DNA of 64,000 nucleotides, taken from Rhizophlyctis rosea (taxonomy: Eukaryota > Chytridiomycota > Chytridiomycetes > Rhizophlyctidales > Rhizophlyctidaceae). Under the pieces are notes generated by a model that was not told the origin of the DNA, did not search any database, and saw only the letters and a list, made by a program, of their open reading frames with translations. Location: contig JADGJC010000052.1 of the NCBI GenBank assembly GCA_027596075.1, forward strand, positions 117,211 to 181,210, read 5' to 3'. Position numbers and translations under genes: made by a program. How positions within the stretch are numbered: position 1 is the first letter of the stretch; every line of letters starts with the position of its first letter. Of this stretch, positions 48,197 to 58,683 are shown in pieces.

Positions 48197-50230
48197 TAGG
48201 GACGTCGCGTTCGAGCCTTGTCTGAACCTTTTTTCTGTCCATACCCTCATATACATATAGTCGTTTGATATGATGGTTTTGATTTTCCCATTACAGGCTT
48301 GATATACAAAAGGGAACGGACTGGATCCTAATGAGCATCCAGCGGCAAGGAGGTTTGGTCATTCCGTTTGGTTGTTGACATGTGGCTATTTAGTTGCAGT
48401 CTGAACAACGTTGACCCAAGTCGAAGTCGCACAAAGGCAATGAGCATCTACATTTGAATGCATGCTACGAGAAAGTCGAGAATATGAAGGAGAGCTTACG
48501 ATTAAGGTTGGTTGGAAAGGGTGAGACCGTAGTACAACATCTCTTAGTCAATCACTTCAATCTGGAAGATGGCGCTGATGACTCTGATGTGCTTCGTCAA
48601 ACCCGACGTCAAAAAACACTTCCCTCAAAGCTCTACCTGGGCTCCCTCGCAGCAATGACAAACCAGCAAATGAGGAGACATATCCCTCGAGACACTTGTT
48701 TTACCCATCAACGACGTCAAAAAACACTTCCTTCAAAGCTCTACCTGGGCTCCCTCGCAGCAATGACAAACCCCAACGTACTCCCCCAACGTACTCAACG
48801 TACATGGTTTGAGCTCCCACCGCGCCAAAGCTCCAACCTCAACACCGTCTTTCCCATGTCCGCGTCCACAGGTCTGACCTCCACCTCTGCAACGGTCTTT
48901 TCCTTTTTGTGTCACTTGTGCCTTGCCGGTAGAGTGCATTTATGCAGTGCAATGCCCCTGTTCCGTCAAACAACCGTATCCCTTTCTTGCCCACCTTGTT
49001 GCGAACAGGGTTCACGAGATGAATGGATCTGCTGATCATCTCTTCTGACCTCAATAGCTCTGAATGACTTATCGCTTATCGCCTGTCTTATAACCAGCGG
49101 CGGACTGGTAAACCATATCTACAAGACGTGATTAACACATACAAGTCAAAAACCAGAAGTAAAAATCCGCCGAGTCTAGGCTGGTATATGGATGTCTTTA
49201 AGCGAGCATTCGAATGACTGATGCTGTAGCTCACGCATGCCTCCAGGATTGCGCGCCTTGTTTTGCTTCACAGCTTAACTATACATATGTATGAAGACAT
49301 ATTCATATTAGATGGTAGATCCACCATTGGAGTCATCAAAGCGCGACAGCCAGCATCTAAACAAACGACTTCAAGTCTGTGAAGAAATCAGTGTAGTTAT
49401 ACTTTCTTTTGTATTTTAGATGGGAATCATTCAGTCATTCCCGTGGTATCATGAGTGCACCTGCTCATTTTATAGGTTATTTTCGATTGCAGACCATGAT
49501 GTGCTCTTCGACAGGCTGAAAAAGGAGAACCGCCTATGCATTGCGGCGATTTGAATGTAACAAAGATCCCCCATTTCAATCAGTCGAGGTATAAGAGGCC
49601 TGCATGCCACATTATGAACCATGCATAAAAGATCAATCTACAGAGCGGAAAAAGTTGAGCAGGTCGTACGAGAGTAAAATGAGTTGATCGAGTTGCGCCC
49701 GCATGCTTAGTATGCTTTGATGTCAATGGTGCGGGAGAAAGAGGTCTATCAAAAGGAAAATGAGTCTTCCGCTGGTCATCCACTCTTCTATAGTTTGGGG
49801 ACCATGACATAACATTTATGAATGTCGGAACGGATAGCATGAATGTTCAACGCCCTTCGTCAAGTTCTTGGGTGGCTCGTACCTATGTCGCTATCGGGTG
49901 CCAACGACCCTTCCTTTTTTGGCCGTCGGGGAACAGCGTATGTCAATGAGTGTGGAACTTGTCATTTACGATGGAAGAGTCACAAGGGACATCCGATTCA
50001 TGACGATTTACAAAGCATTCACCATAACCAATGACCGGTATGCCGAGACCTGGAATGACCAAATTCTCTCATGCGGACACCTACATGCCCCTTCTCAACA
50101 AAAAGCATGATTAGGCCTACAACAAAATAAGTTATTGTATACACTATGTTACAGCTCCTATCGAGCAAACGAATTACATCTACAAGCATTAAATTACATC
50201 TGTAAGGTAAACTACTAACAGAATTCGAAC
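48197..50230. other. Intergenic region with tandem repeat
   Basis: 2.0 kb between convergent genes. Contains the 108-bp-period repeat at 48604-48772. A plus-strand ORF (48454-49035) spans the repeat but shows no family motif and is not called. Confidence 0.5.
48604..48772. repeat. 108-bp-period tandem repeat, 1.6 copies
   Basis: The 61-base stretches 48604-48664 and 48712-48772 are identical except for one C/T change, with starts 108 bases apart. Just downstream, caacgtactc-type words recur three times (48774-48803). Confidence 0.9.
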
Positions 50231-52837
50231 CTAACCGCGCTCCGCCCCTTCCACCGCTTCCTTCCCCTCCGCACCCTCCACCTTCTCCACAACCCCCTTC
50301 CCCTTCCTCGGCTTCCACAACCCCGGCTCCAACGTAAACCCACCCTTATTAACCTCCCACACCTGCTCCCCACTCCCAAGTCCACCCGCCTTCCCACCCT
50401 CCCTACCCTCCTCCACCTCCCCATCAACCTCCTCCAAAGCCTCCGGCCAATTCTCCTCAAAAAACTTCTCAATAGAAACCTTAACCGCCCCCCTCCGCCC
50501 CTCAATAACCTTCCCCCTAACCCTCCTCCAAACCCCAAAATCTACAACCTCCCCACTCTGGCTCATATCCACTAAAGCTTCGCAAATCTCCCCGGCCTCG
50601 TCGCCACAGTCCTTCCCTTTGGTGGGAGCGCTCCCCCACCGCGCCAAAATCTCCAAATAGGCAATCCACCCCTCCCGATCCATTGGATATTTCGCCCGAT
50701 CGGTTTTCACCATTCCCAAAATGACCCGCGCGGTCTTCTCCTGCCCCAAATCACTAATACTCCTCATCAAACTCGTCACGCACCGTCGTGACGGTTTTGA
50801 GGTTCCTTCAGTCGTAAGATGCGTCCAAACCTTCACAACCCCAATCAAATCCCCAGCCACTCGATAACTCTCCATAACACTCCAGAAAACCTTTTCCCCG
50901 GGCACAACTCCACTCCTCACCAACTCCGAATAAATACTCCGCACCGTCTCCCGCCGACCTGGATTCTCCACCCACCCGCCACCCTTCGTAATCGTGCCCA
51001 CCAAATCCTCAAAATCCTCGGCATACTCTTTAATCCACTCCCCGACTTCCTGCTCCTTAGATGCCACAGTCCGACTCCTCATCCACTCTAAACACTGCGC
51101 AGCCCACGGAAACTTCCGCGCCTCGCAACATCCTTCGATGAGTGTGATCCAAACTAAGAGGTCAGGCTCATACCCCGCATCCAACATCTCCCGACAAACC
51201 TTCATCGCACTCTCAACTTCCCGAGCGGATAGCATGGCTTCAAGAACAATAGCATAAGACATCGCATCAGGTTCTAACTTCCTAAATCCCTTCCGATCAA
51301 CCTTCCCACCACCACCAAAAGCCTCAACATCAACACCCTTCCTCCGTCCATTCAACCGCGCCCAAAGTCGTCTCACCAACGGCATGTCGAGCTCCAACGC
51401 CGCGGCCTTCATGACGGAATTATACACCCGCGTCGGGAAATCGTTTCCATTCGCGATGTGCTGTTCGAAGAGTTGGTGCGCGTCGGTGGCTTTACCGGCG
51501 TCGGCGAGGGAGGAAACGAGGATGTGGAGGTGGGTATCGAACATTTTGCCGGTTGGGGAGCGACGTTGCCAGTCTATTGCTAGGCCTTCGGCTTCGGTGA
51601 ATCGGTTGGCGGTGCAGCAGGCGTCGATGAGGATGTGGTAGGTTACGGGGTCAGGTTGAATGTCCGGGCGGTTGTTCATGTCTTCGAGGCTTTTTAGCGC
51701 GCCGTCCAAATCGCGGGATTGGGCTTTGGCTTTAATGACTGTGGAGTAGGTGATGACGTCTGGTTTCAAGCCTAGTTTCATCATCCTGTCGAAAAGTTCC
51801 AGCGCTTTTTCGGGTTGACCGTTTTTAGTGAAGCCGGCCATAAGGGTTGTGCAGCAGAATCCGTCGGGTTGGAGTTGGTATCGTTCGATTTGGTCGAAAC
51901 TTTTCTCCGCGGCTTCCAAATCGCCGTTTTTGATGTGCATACGGATCATGTGGTTGAATGTTGTGATGGTGGGCTGGTATCCTAAATCTGTCATCTCGCT
52001 GAATAACCGTTCGGCGGTGGTACGGTCGTTGGCATCAAAGCAACCCGCGATAATGATGTTATATGATTCTACGTCGGGCGCGACACCTTCCTGGATCATG
52101 CGTTGGAAGAATGCCATGGCGGCGGGGAAGTCTTTTTGACGAACGTAGAGTTTGAGGAAGAGGTTGTAGGTTTCCATGTCGGGTGTTATGCCTGCTTTTG
52201 CCATTTGCGCTAAAGTGGCGCGGGCTTCGGCGACCTGGCCTTGACGAGCGTGGCATTCGATCAGGAGGTTGTATTGCTCGGTTGTGGGTGTGCGGCCTAG
52301 TTGAGTGATTGTGAGAATGATGTCGATGGCGGCGTTGACGTTTGGTGGCTTTTGGCGGGCGGAAAGACGGAGGAGTAAAGTGAAGTGAGATTCGGTAAGT
52401 TGAGGGAGGAGAGTTTCGTCGGAGCAGATGTTTTTGAATGCTTCCCATGCTGCGATCCATTTTTGATCTTTGAGATACCGCCTGAAGGTTGGAATGTCGG
52501 GTGTTTCAGGGCGATGAACTTCGGAGGAGTCGGCAGAGACAGTGTCGTCAAAAAGGGCCGAAGGATTTCCTAGTGTGCGGGCAACAATGTCATCGTCTTG
52601 CTCCATTTTCGGTTCAGGCCGTGGATTCGTTCTTTTTCTTTCAGGCTTTCGGCTGGCAGGCAGAGGTGATACATATGGGTCGCTGAGACGCGGTCGAACT
52701 GGTCTCGTCCTCCTCCCTGCCTCTGAGGAAGCGTATTGAGCTCCTCGAAACGTATCATGTTGTGGTGAGGGGAAGAGAGCGCAGCGTAGACATAGCCGTC
52801 TGGCTGGCCCGCGTGCAGTTGATAAGGAGGAGAACAT
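50231..52837 (-). CDS. Mitochondrial pentatricopeptide repeat (PPR) protein
   Basis: Intronless 868-residue protein. Residues 1-60 are Arg/Ser/Ala-rich without acidic residues at first, a plausible mitochondrial presequence. From about residue 185 at least nine 35-residue PPR motifs can be read, for example EQYNLLIECHARQGQVAEAR, ETYNLFLKLYVRQKDFPAAM, ESYNIIIAGCFDANDRTTAE, TFNHMIRMHIKNGDLEAAEK, ITYSTVIKAKAQSRDLDGAL and SYAIVLEAMLSAREVESAMK. PPR arrays bind single-stranded RNA and in fungal mitochondria act in RNA stability, processing or translation. The C-terminal 150 residues are not PPR and end in a Glu/Gly/Lys-rich tail. Coding-strand composition is C/A-rich in the N-terminal half and G-rich in the C-terminal half, with the change near 51440. 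Target RNA unknown. Confidence 0.92.
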   Translation of the reverse strand: MFSSLSTARGPARRLCLRCALFPSPQHDTFRGAQYASSEAGRRTRPVRPRLSDPYVSPLPASRKPERKRTNPRPEPKMEQDDDIVARTLGNPSALFDDTVSADSSEVHRPETPDIPTFRRYLKDQKWIAAWEAFKNICSDETLLPQLTESHFTLLLRLSARQKPPNVNAAIDIILTITQLGRTPTTEQYNLLIECHARQGQVAEARATLAQMAKAGITPDMETYNLFLKLYVRQKDFPAAMAFFQRMIQEGVAPDVESYNIIIAGCFDANDRTTAERLFSEMTDLGYQPTITTFNHMIRMHIKNGDLEAAEKSFDQIERYQLQPDGFCCTTLMAGFTKNGQPEKALELFDRMMKLGLKPDVITYSTVIKAKAQSRDLDGALKSLEDMNNRPDIQPDPVTYHILIDACCTANRFTEAEGLAIDWQRRSPTGKMFDTHLHILVSSLADAGKATDAHQLFEQHIANGNDFPTRVYNSVMKAAALELDMPLVRRLWARLNGRRKGVDVEAFGGGGKVDRKGFRKLEPDAMSYAIVLEAMLSAREVESAMKVCREMLDAGYEPDLLVWITLIEGCCEARKFPWAAQCLEWMRSRTVASKEQEVGEWIKEYAEDFEDLVGTITKGGGWVENPGRRETVRSIYSELVRSGVVPGEKVFWSVMESYRVAGDLIGVVKVWTHLTTEGTSKPSRRCVTSLMRSISDLGQEKTARVILGMVKTDRAKYPMDREGWIAYLEILARWGSAPTKGKDCGDEAGEICEALVDMSQSGEVVDFGVWRRVRGKVIEGRRGAVKVSIEKFFEENWPEALEEVDGEVEEGREGGKAGGLGSGEQVWEVNKGGFTLEPGLWKPRKGKGVVEKVEGAEGKEAVEGAERG

Positions 52838-53421
52838 GTTTGCACCACTTGTGGAGAGTTAGCGGGCGGCAACTCGATTCCTCCTGCACTGACTTCCATA
52901 CCTGTTAAAAGCTAAGAGAATTTCTCGTCACGGTACAGCAAATTTTGTCTCGCTACTGTTGCCCTCTCCTCTCTCACAATCAGTGAGTGCCTTTAAACCA
53001 CCCAAGCAGGTGCAGCAACAATACACGCAATGGAAGTGTGCTAATGGGGTTGGAGCGTGAAGTAAACAAACAATGTTCCCAGAATCCCAGCTGTCACCAA
53101 AAATACTCATTCGGATGACTCATCCAAGCCACATGTGCCACAGTAATTAGGTAAACAAACAAATCAGGCAACAACCTCACTTTCGGCAACTGAGCGGTAA
53201 GTTGATGAGCCATTGTGAACGACGTTCTTACAGTCGATTCACAATAAGGTTCTACAGCAATTAGCGAGGTATCCGCTCGTCCCTCTGTCCAACATTCTAG
53301 GTGTCTTGTCATCACTTTCACCTTGCCCGTGGCTTCCAAACAGATAATGCGCCTTCAACTTGAGCATCTTTGAGCGTTGTTTACATTAGATCTTTACAGA
53401 CTGCCAACACAAAAGTCTACT
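52838..53421. other. Intergenic spacer
   Basis: 584 bases between the PPR start and the stop of the next minus-strand gene; presumably the PPR promoter. No gene seen. Confidence 0.5.
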
Positions 53422-54156
53422 CTAAAGGAAGGCAGCAACCCCAGCAAAGATGATGGCCGCAGCGCCAGCGCTGCCAGCGAGCTTCCTTGCTGCACCGCTT
53501 CCTTGCTGGTTGGTAGTGGCTGTCGTGGTGGGTGCCATGGAAGATGCAGTGGACGTTGGAGCACCCGTCATGGAGGCACTGGGTGCGCCGGTGGTCATGG
53601 GGGGCATGGTCACCCCTGACATTGTCATCGAAGGCATCATTGTGCCGGTGGGGATTGAGGAGCCAGTTGGGTTTGTAGTGCCAGCACCAATGCCAGCAAG
53701 GGCGGTGGCATTGCCGGAGGCGCACGCTTCCTTGTACTGGTCGTATTGTTGCCTGAGACAGAACGCCAAATGAGAATCGCATAAATGACCAAATCCCACA
53801 TATTACAAATGTCGAGAAAGCACTTACTGAGCGTCCGCGGTCACAGCTCCAATCGCTTTTGCACATTGATAGGCAGTGTCATAATCGGATTTGACAGGGT
53901 CTGCGCACAAGCAGTTGAACTGGTCATTTTGGTTCGAAAGGGAACTGCACGCCGCGAGGTCTTGTAGGAACTTGGTGGAAAATGACTCTTGGTCGCATGT
54001 CTGCAGAAGGTTATGGTAAGTATGACGAAATTGACAGATATGCGGTTCTATACGGGGAAGGAAAACTTCACAAACCAGACTCACAGTGGTTTGGGAGTTT
54101 ACACCAGCGGTCAATGCTAATGCCAACACGGCAGGGAAGAGCTTCAAGAAGCGCAT
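53422..54156 (-). CDS. Small secreted Cys-containing GPI-anchored protein, three exons
   Basis: Exons 54085-54156, 53828-54000 and 53422-53752 give 191 residues. A signal peptide (MRFLKLFPAVLALALTAGVNS) is followed by a compact domain of about 65 residues with six cysteines (TTCDQES, LAACSS, NCLCADP, AYQCAKA, KEACAS). Next comes a Thr/Ser/Pro/Met-rich stalk of about 70 residues typical of O-mannosylated wall proteins. The C-terminus is hydrophobic (SAGAAAIIFAGVAAFL), preceded by small residues suitable for GPI attachment. It resembles CFEM-like surface proteins but has six rather than eight cysteines, so that family is not claimed. Introns are 84 and 75 bp with GTGAGT and GTAAGT donors. Likely at the plasma membrane or cell wall. 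Confidence 0.78.
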
Positions 54157-55711
54157 GTTTGGTTTGATGATGCAGCGTGTCTAAGGAGCAGCAAACATTG
54201 TCTGGGGCATGAAACGCAACAAGTTCTTATAGCTATGAGAGACCCGTAGAGCCCCCAGTGTTCCACCCGGATCACTCCAACGAGCGGTGTGACCGTGTAA
54301 CAGGAAAAGATGCCTTGGCCTTCAAAAACGTGTTGAAGTCCCCCTTGGCCGACGTTCCATATGGAAGGTCGGCAACTTCTTTGTATTACCTATCAAAATA
54401 GACGGCCAACTCGGCTAGAACACAATGATGGCCCCTCCTGGGACTTCGACATAGAATTCGAAATACCCCTAACATACTGGTATGTCTCATTTACAGCTGG
54501 GTCGTATTCGATTTCCCTCATCATTTCGTCCGTCACTTCCACCAATCATTTACCTCAGAGACTAGGAACAAAAGTGGTGCTGACACATCGTCCACCGTCG
54601 CGTCCCTAGCTTGGAACACTGCTCCGAACTCTTTTGTCCTCCTCAAATAGCCGGTGAATGAGTACCATCAAGCAAGCACGATAATTAGGGAAGTCCAAGA
54701 TTAAGCATGAGTTTAGCAAATTGTTCACAAGTCATATATCCGGTTGACCGTCGCCGTCAGAGTCTTAGACGAAACCAGTCGCATCCATGCCATGAATGTT
54801 TGGCAGACAACCTGTGCCATTAGGAAGGTGATGAGGAGATTTTTCGGGTGCCGAGATGTGGAGAGTGCGAGAGAAACTCGAGTAGTAGATACTCGAGCCT
54901 GAAAGTGTTTTGTTCTTCTCCGATGGGGGTGACGTGATACAACCGTGCTCCAACGATGTCCTTTTATGCTACAGCCAATATTCCATTTCGAATATTCCAG
55001 TTCCAATTAACTGATTGGGGTAGAGAATCTAGTGAATCTGGAGCTGGAAAGGTGGGGATGGCAAAGTTGCAAGTACGAGAAGGAACCTTATTGACTAGTG
55101 TGGAGAGTCCAATCAAAAGCATGTCGTTTCGGAAACAAGGTCAAGCTGCCTTGCGAAGTGTGCAAGGGTTCATACGTTGCCATACATCCATCGGGAATGC
55201 CATGAACAATCAATCATTAGGAGACTGAACAGATCCTACGATAATGTCATTGCCTCAGTATCTTGGAAAACTCATTTGCTCACCGGGCATTTTGAAGCCC
55301 AAAGACTGGCACTAACTGTGCCCTCTCGTCGGTAGGATGAGGAGAGGATGCGGCCGGAGGTTCACATCTGGAGCCAGCCGAATTCCTTCGATGAAGTTTG
55401 GGCTCCTAAAAACCAATGGACCCCGCAGCCCCGCATCGACGAACTAATGGTTGTCGTGTCTGCCGATTGCCTCCAGCTCTGACTGCATCTGTAAAATATG
55501 GTGGAGAAAACGACAAGGACCCTGAGCGGAGAGGTTCGGAGCAAATGTATTTTACCTAATAAGGACAACAATGATGCATACGTACTACGATGGGTGGGAC
55601 GGAACGTGGATTGTGCAACACGTGAAGTTGGCCCCTCCCAAACCCCAGAGAATCCCTGGTTTTCAACTTCTTTACCCATCCAGATTCCTCATCTAGGGCG
55701 TCTATTTCAGT
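54157..55711. other. Intergenic region between divergent genes
   Basis: 1.55 kb with overlapping short ORFs on both strands and no recognisable product. Confidence 0.5.
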
Positions 55712-58117
55712 ATGGCTGTCAGAACCACCATACCAGAACACCTTTTCGACAGATATCGCCGCTGCAAAAGCGATACCGATGCGTTTTTACAATGGCTTGC
55801 CGGCAAGGGTACATCCTTGGGATATGTCCTAAAGACGGACCAGCAACGCCAGCCGGAAGGGTAAGACGGTCTTGTGTTTGCAAAACTTGTGAAGTCGATG
55901 ATCTAATGGACAACTTCTAGTCCATCCCCATCCAATCAACCGGCGAAGCCTAGACTCAAAGGCAAAGCTCGAAAACTGGCAAAACAAACCTCGCAAAACC
56001 TTCCACACACCGTAACCACTGTAGAACTTCCAGTAAAGGAGTTCATCCAAACACCGCCCCTCCATCAAAGTCCCAGCCCCCGTCATACGACTCCTCCGCC
56101 GAACCATCGATCGCAGGAAGAAGCTCTCGGAATGGTTCCCTTCTGTCCCAGGCAAGACCGCCGAGGACGCAGAAACCGACGCTACACACTGGTACTTTGT
56201 TGAAGTGCTGGAGGAGGTGGAACGGGTACTGTTGCCGTTGGTGGATGAGAGTCAGGGTAGCACAGCAACCCGAACCTGTAGCAAACAACAATCCGTTTGA
56301 GGTGTTGGAAGAGGAGGAGATAAGCCTTATCCTTCAGTCGTCGACAACGTACAGCAAGACTGCGACCAACAACGAAAACCTACCACCTCCCCGCTCGACC
56401 ATCTACACCTACAAATCCGATGCTGCCGAGCAGTGGTGTCGATGCGTGTCCTTCTTTACAAACCTCCACTCCCTTCGCGCCCTTATCTCCTCAACCTGGT
56501 CCGAATACAGGAATAAACAAATCGATCTCCTTGTGGCCTCCGCTGTAAGCAACACCGCCCTTCAAGCCCTCGAAACCATGCAGGAGAAGTTGTTCAAGGA
56601 GAACGAATCTCTGCGCCAATCCACGTGCTTTTCCTCCTATCTTGCCAACCTCTTTTCGGAGATGCGCCATTGCCTGGGACTTCCACCACCGACTGACGAG
56701 GATTATAAAGCGTTGTCAGGATTTTGCTCAGGGCACTTAGAATTTTATGTCAGACATTACCTCCAGCATGACCGGGATACCCCATTTGAGTGGGCGGACA
56801 TAGACTCATATGCTCATGATCTCGGAACTCAATATGCACTTCTAAGTTTGATCCTGAGTGAAGCAAGGACCGGCGACCTTTGCGAAGACGAGATCAGCCG
56901 GCATTCACGAGAATAGCAGCATCAGGAGAAGTCACTTTCGCATCCCTATTCGCCGTTGATATCTTTTCGGAGATCATGGGTGTCCTCGGACCCGATATCG
57001 GCTTGGCATTAGAACACCTCGTCTCAGCATTGAAAGACCTGAATCGAAGCGTATCGTCCGTCCATTTCGAATCCGCCTCCCTTGAGCAGTTCAAGATTCT
57101 GAAGAAACGCTTGGGATTAGAGATTGAGATTTGGGGCAAGGCTCAGACTAGCTGCAACCTGAATTTGGTGGTAAACGAAGCGCTTTGGATGAAGTGCAAT
57201 CCACTGGCGGCGGGAATACGGTCCCGTCACATACAATCGCGCGCTTACCTCCTCGGACTCGAGGCAGCAGATTATATAGGCTCCATTCATAGTTCATGCA
57301 TGCTGTACGAGATGTGTCGGACTTGCGGGGGAGGGGAATCGGTGGGCCGATGGGAGGATCTAGAGTGGGTTATGGACAAGTTTGGGAAGGAGCGCTTCTT
57401 CAAAGGCCGGGTCCCCACGACCCTTCCAGAGTTCTTCAGTACTTTCGCACGCGTGGTGGGCCGCTCGGCTATAGTAAGCGTACCTGTCGAAAAGAGGCGG
57501 AAACGGAAGGGCGGAGTACTTCCCGATAAGATCATCTGCAAAACGCGACAAGCCATCCTCACTCCGAATCCCCTCTTGACCGCCTTTGCCCGCTGGAGCA
57601 GCTATACGGAGATTGTGGCAGTGAAACAAACTGACCCGCCAATGCTTTTGGATTACGGTATCGAGACCATCCTACGTAAATTGCACATTGGCAACACCGA
57701 CCTTCCACCACGTCAATCACACCAACATCCTACCCTCAAATCCTATCACGATTGCGCGACGCCACCTCCCATCACACGGATCTCCTATTTTATGACTTCC
57801 TCTCCCTACATACGCGCTGTCTTGCCCTTCTTCGCTCCCTTTTCAACGCACTGGGTGAAGACATGACCATGCTCGAGACCGTTCCATCCGGTCCCGTTCC
57901 TGATGACTACCTAACGATGGAATTTGTGGGGAACTTGATTATGACGGCGGAAGAGTGGGCGGGACCCGGGAACCATCCCGCATTTGTAAAGACGTGCGGA
58001 ATGGTTAACGAGTTCATTGAAAGGGAGGGTGGTGTGGAATGTCGGAAGTTGGAGAAGCGGATCGGGGGTTGGACCCGCAACGGGCAAGGGAATACTCGGA
58101 CGGAGCCGGAACCTTAG
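55712..58117 (+). pseudogene. DUF6604-type fungal protein gene with four frame breaks
   Basis: A coding trail for about 780 residues. Exon 1 (55712-55860) encodes TIPEHLFDRYRRCKSDTDAF and LQWLAGKGTSLGY, followed by a 60-bp intron (55861-55920) and KGKARKLAKQ, as I recall the N-terminal DUF6604 domain of fungal proteins. The frame then changes at about 56049-56051 (AAA run; continues HRPSIKVPAPVIRLLRRTID), 56255-56257 (GGG; continues VAQQPEPVANNNPF), about 56885-56895 (continues DQPAFTRIAASGEVTFASLF) and about 57715-57735 (continues ILSRLRDATSHHTDLLFYDF). Two shifts are +1 and two -1, so total length remains a multiple of three. No GT-AG intron restores any of them. Codon content stays good in every segment, which suggests recent lesions or sequencing indels. 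Function of the family unknown. Confidence 0.62.
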
Positions 58118-58654
58118 TTGAGGGGATTAGTTTTCGCTTTGCGATGTGTGGTGACGAGATGTGGAGCAGGACGCGTGGACAGCTTTCATGGTCATGTATT
58201 GGCCAGCTGCCCAGCAGCGCTTCATATATTGGATGACTATCTTTCGGGATGAAGTCGGCGAGGTTCAAACTTGCGCAATCCGTCCTCCCAAATTTCAATT
58301 TCCTCGATCCCAGCCTAGTGAAATAACCGAAGTTGCAGAGCAAATATGATATTTAAAATGTTTGACAATCTTTGACCTTCAAGGCCGATGCAGAACCTCT
58401 CCTTCATGCCGCCGCACATTCCGCGACGAATGATACCTTGTTTTGCAGTTCAAAAGTACAGGGATGTGCTTCGAACATGTCTATGCGCTTCCCAACATGA
58501 CAGTAAGGCTCCGTCCTTCCCCATAATACTAATTCCCGAGATGATTATTACAAAGTGAATCTATCTACCATACTCTCCGCCAATCTCCCTACAACCTTCA
58601 ATGAGAAACGCTCACCATCGAGACCCCCCCCCTAATCCCGCAAATCGTCAGGTA
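58118..58654. other. Intergenic spacer between convergent genes
   Basis: 537 bases, no ORF of note. A C-rich run at 58624-58632 and the first part of the 23-bp tandem duplication lie at its right edge. Confidence 0.5.
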
Positions 58655-58683
58655 TCACCTCCGCAAATCGTCAGGTATCACCT
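58638..58683. repeat. 23-bp perfect tandem duplication at a stop codon
   Basis: ccgcaaatcgtcaggtatcacct occurs twice, at 58638-58660 and 58661-58683. The TGA stop of the minus-strand F-box-like gene (58655-58657) lies in the copy nearer the gene end and is created by the junction frame. Confidence 0.95.

Noticed and set aside
48454..49035. 193-codon ORF across the 108-bp repeat.
   Set aside because: The repeat (a multiple of three) keeps the frame open by itself; the rest lacks motif and codon bias.
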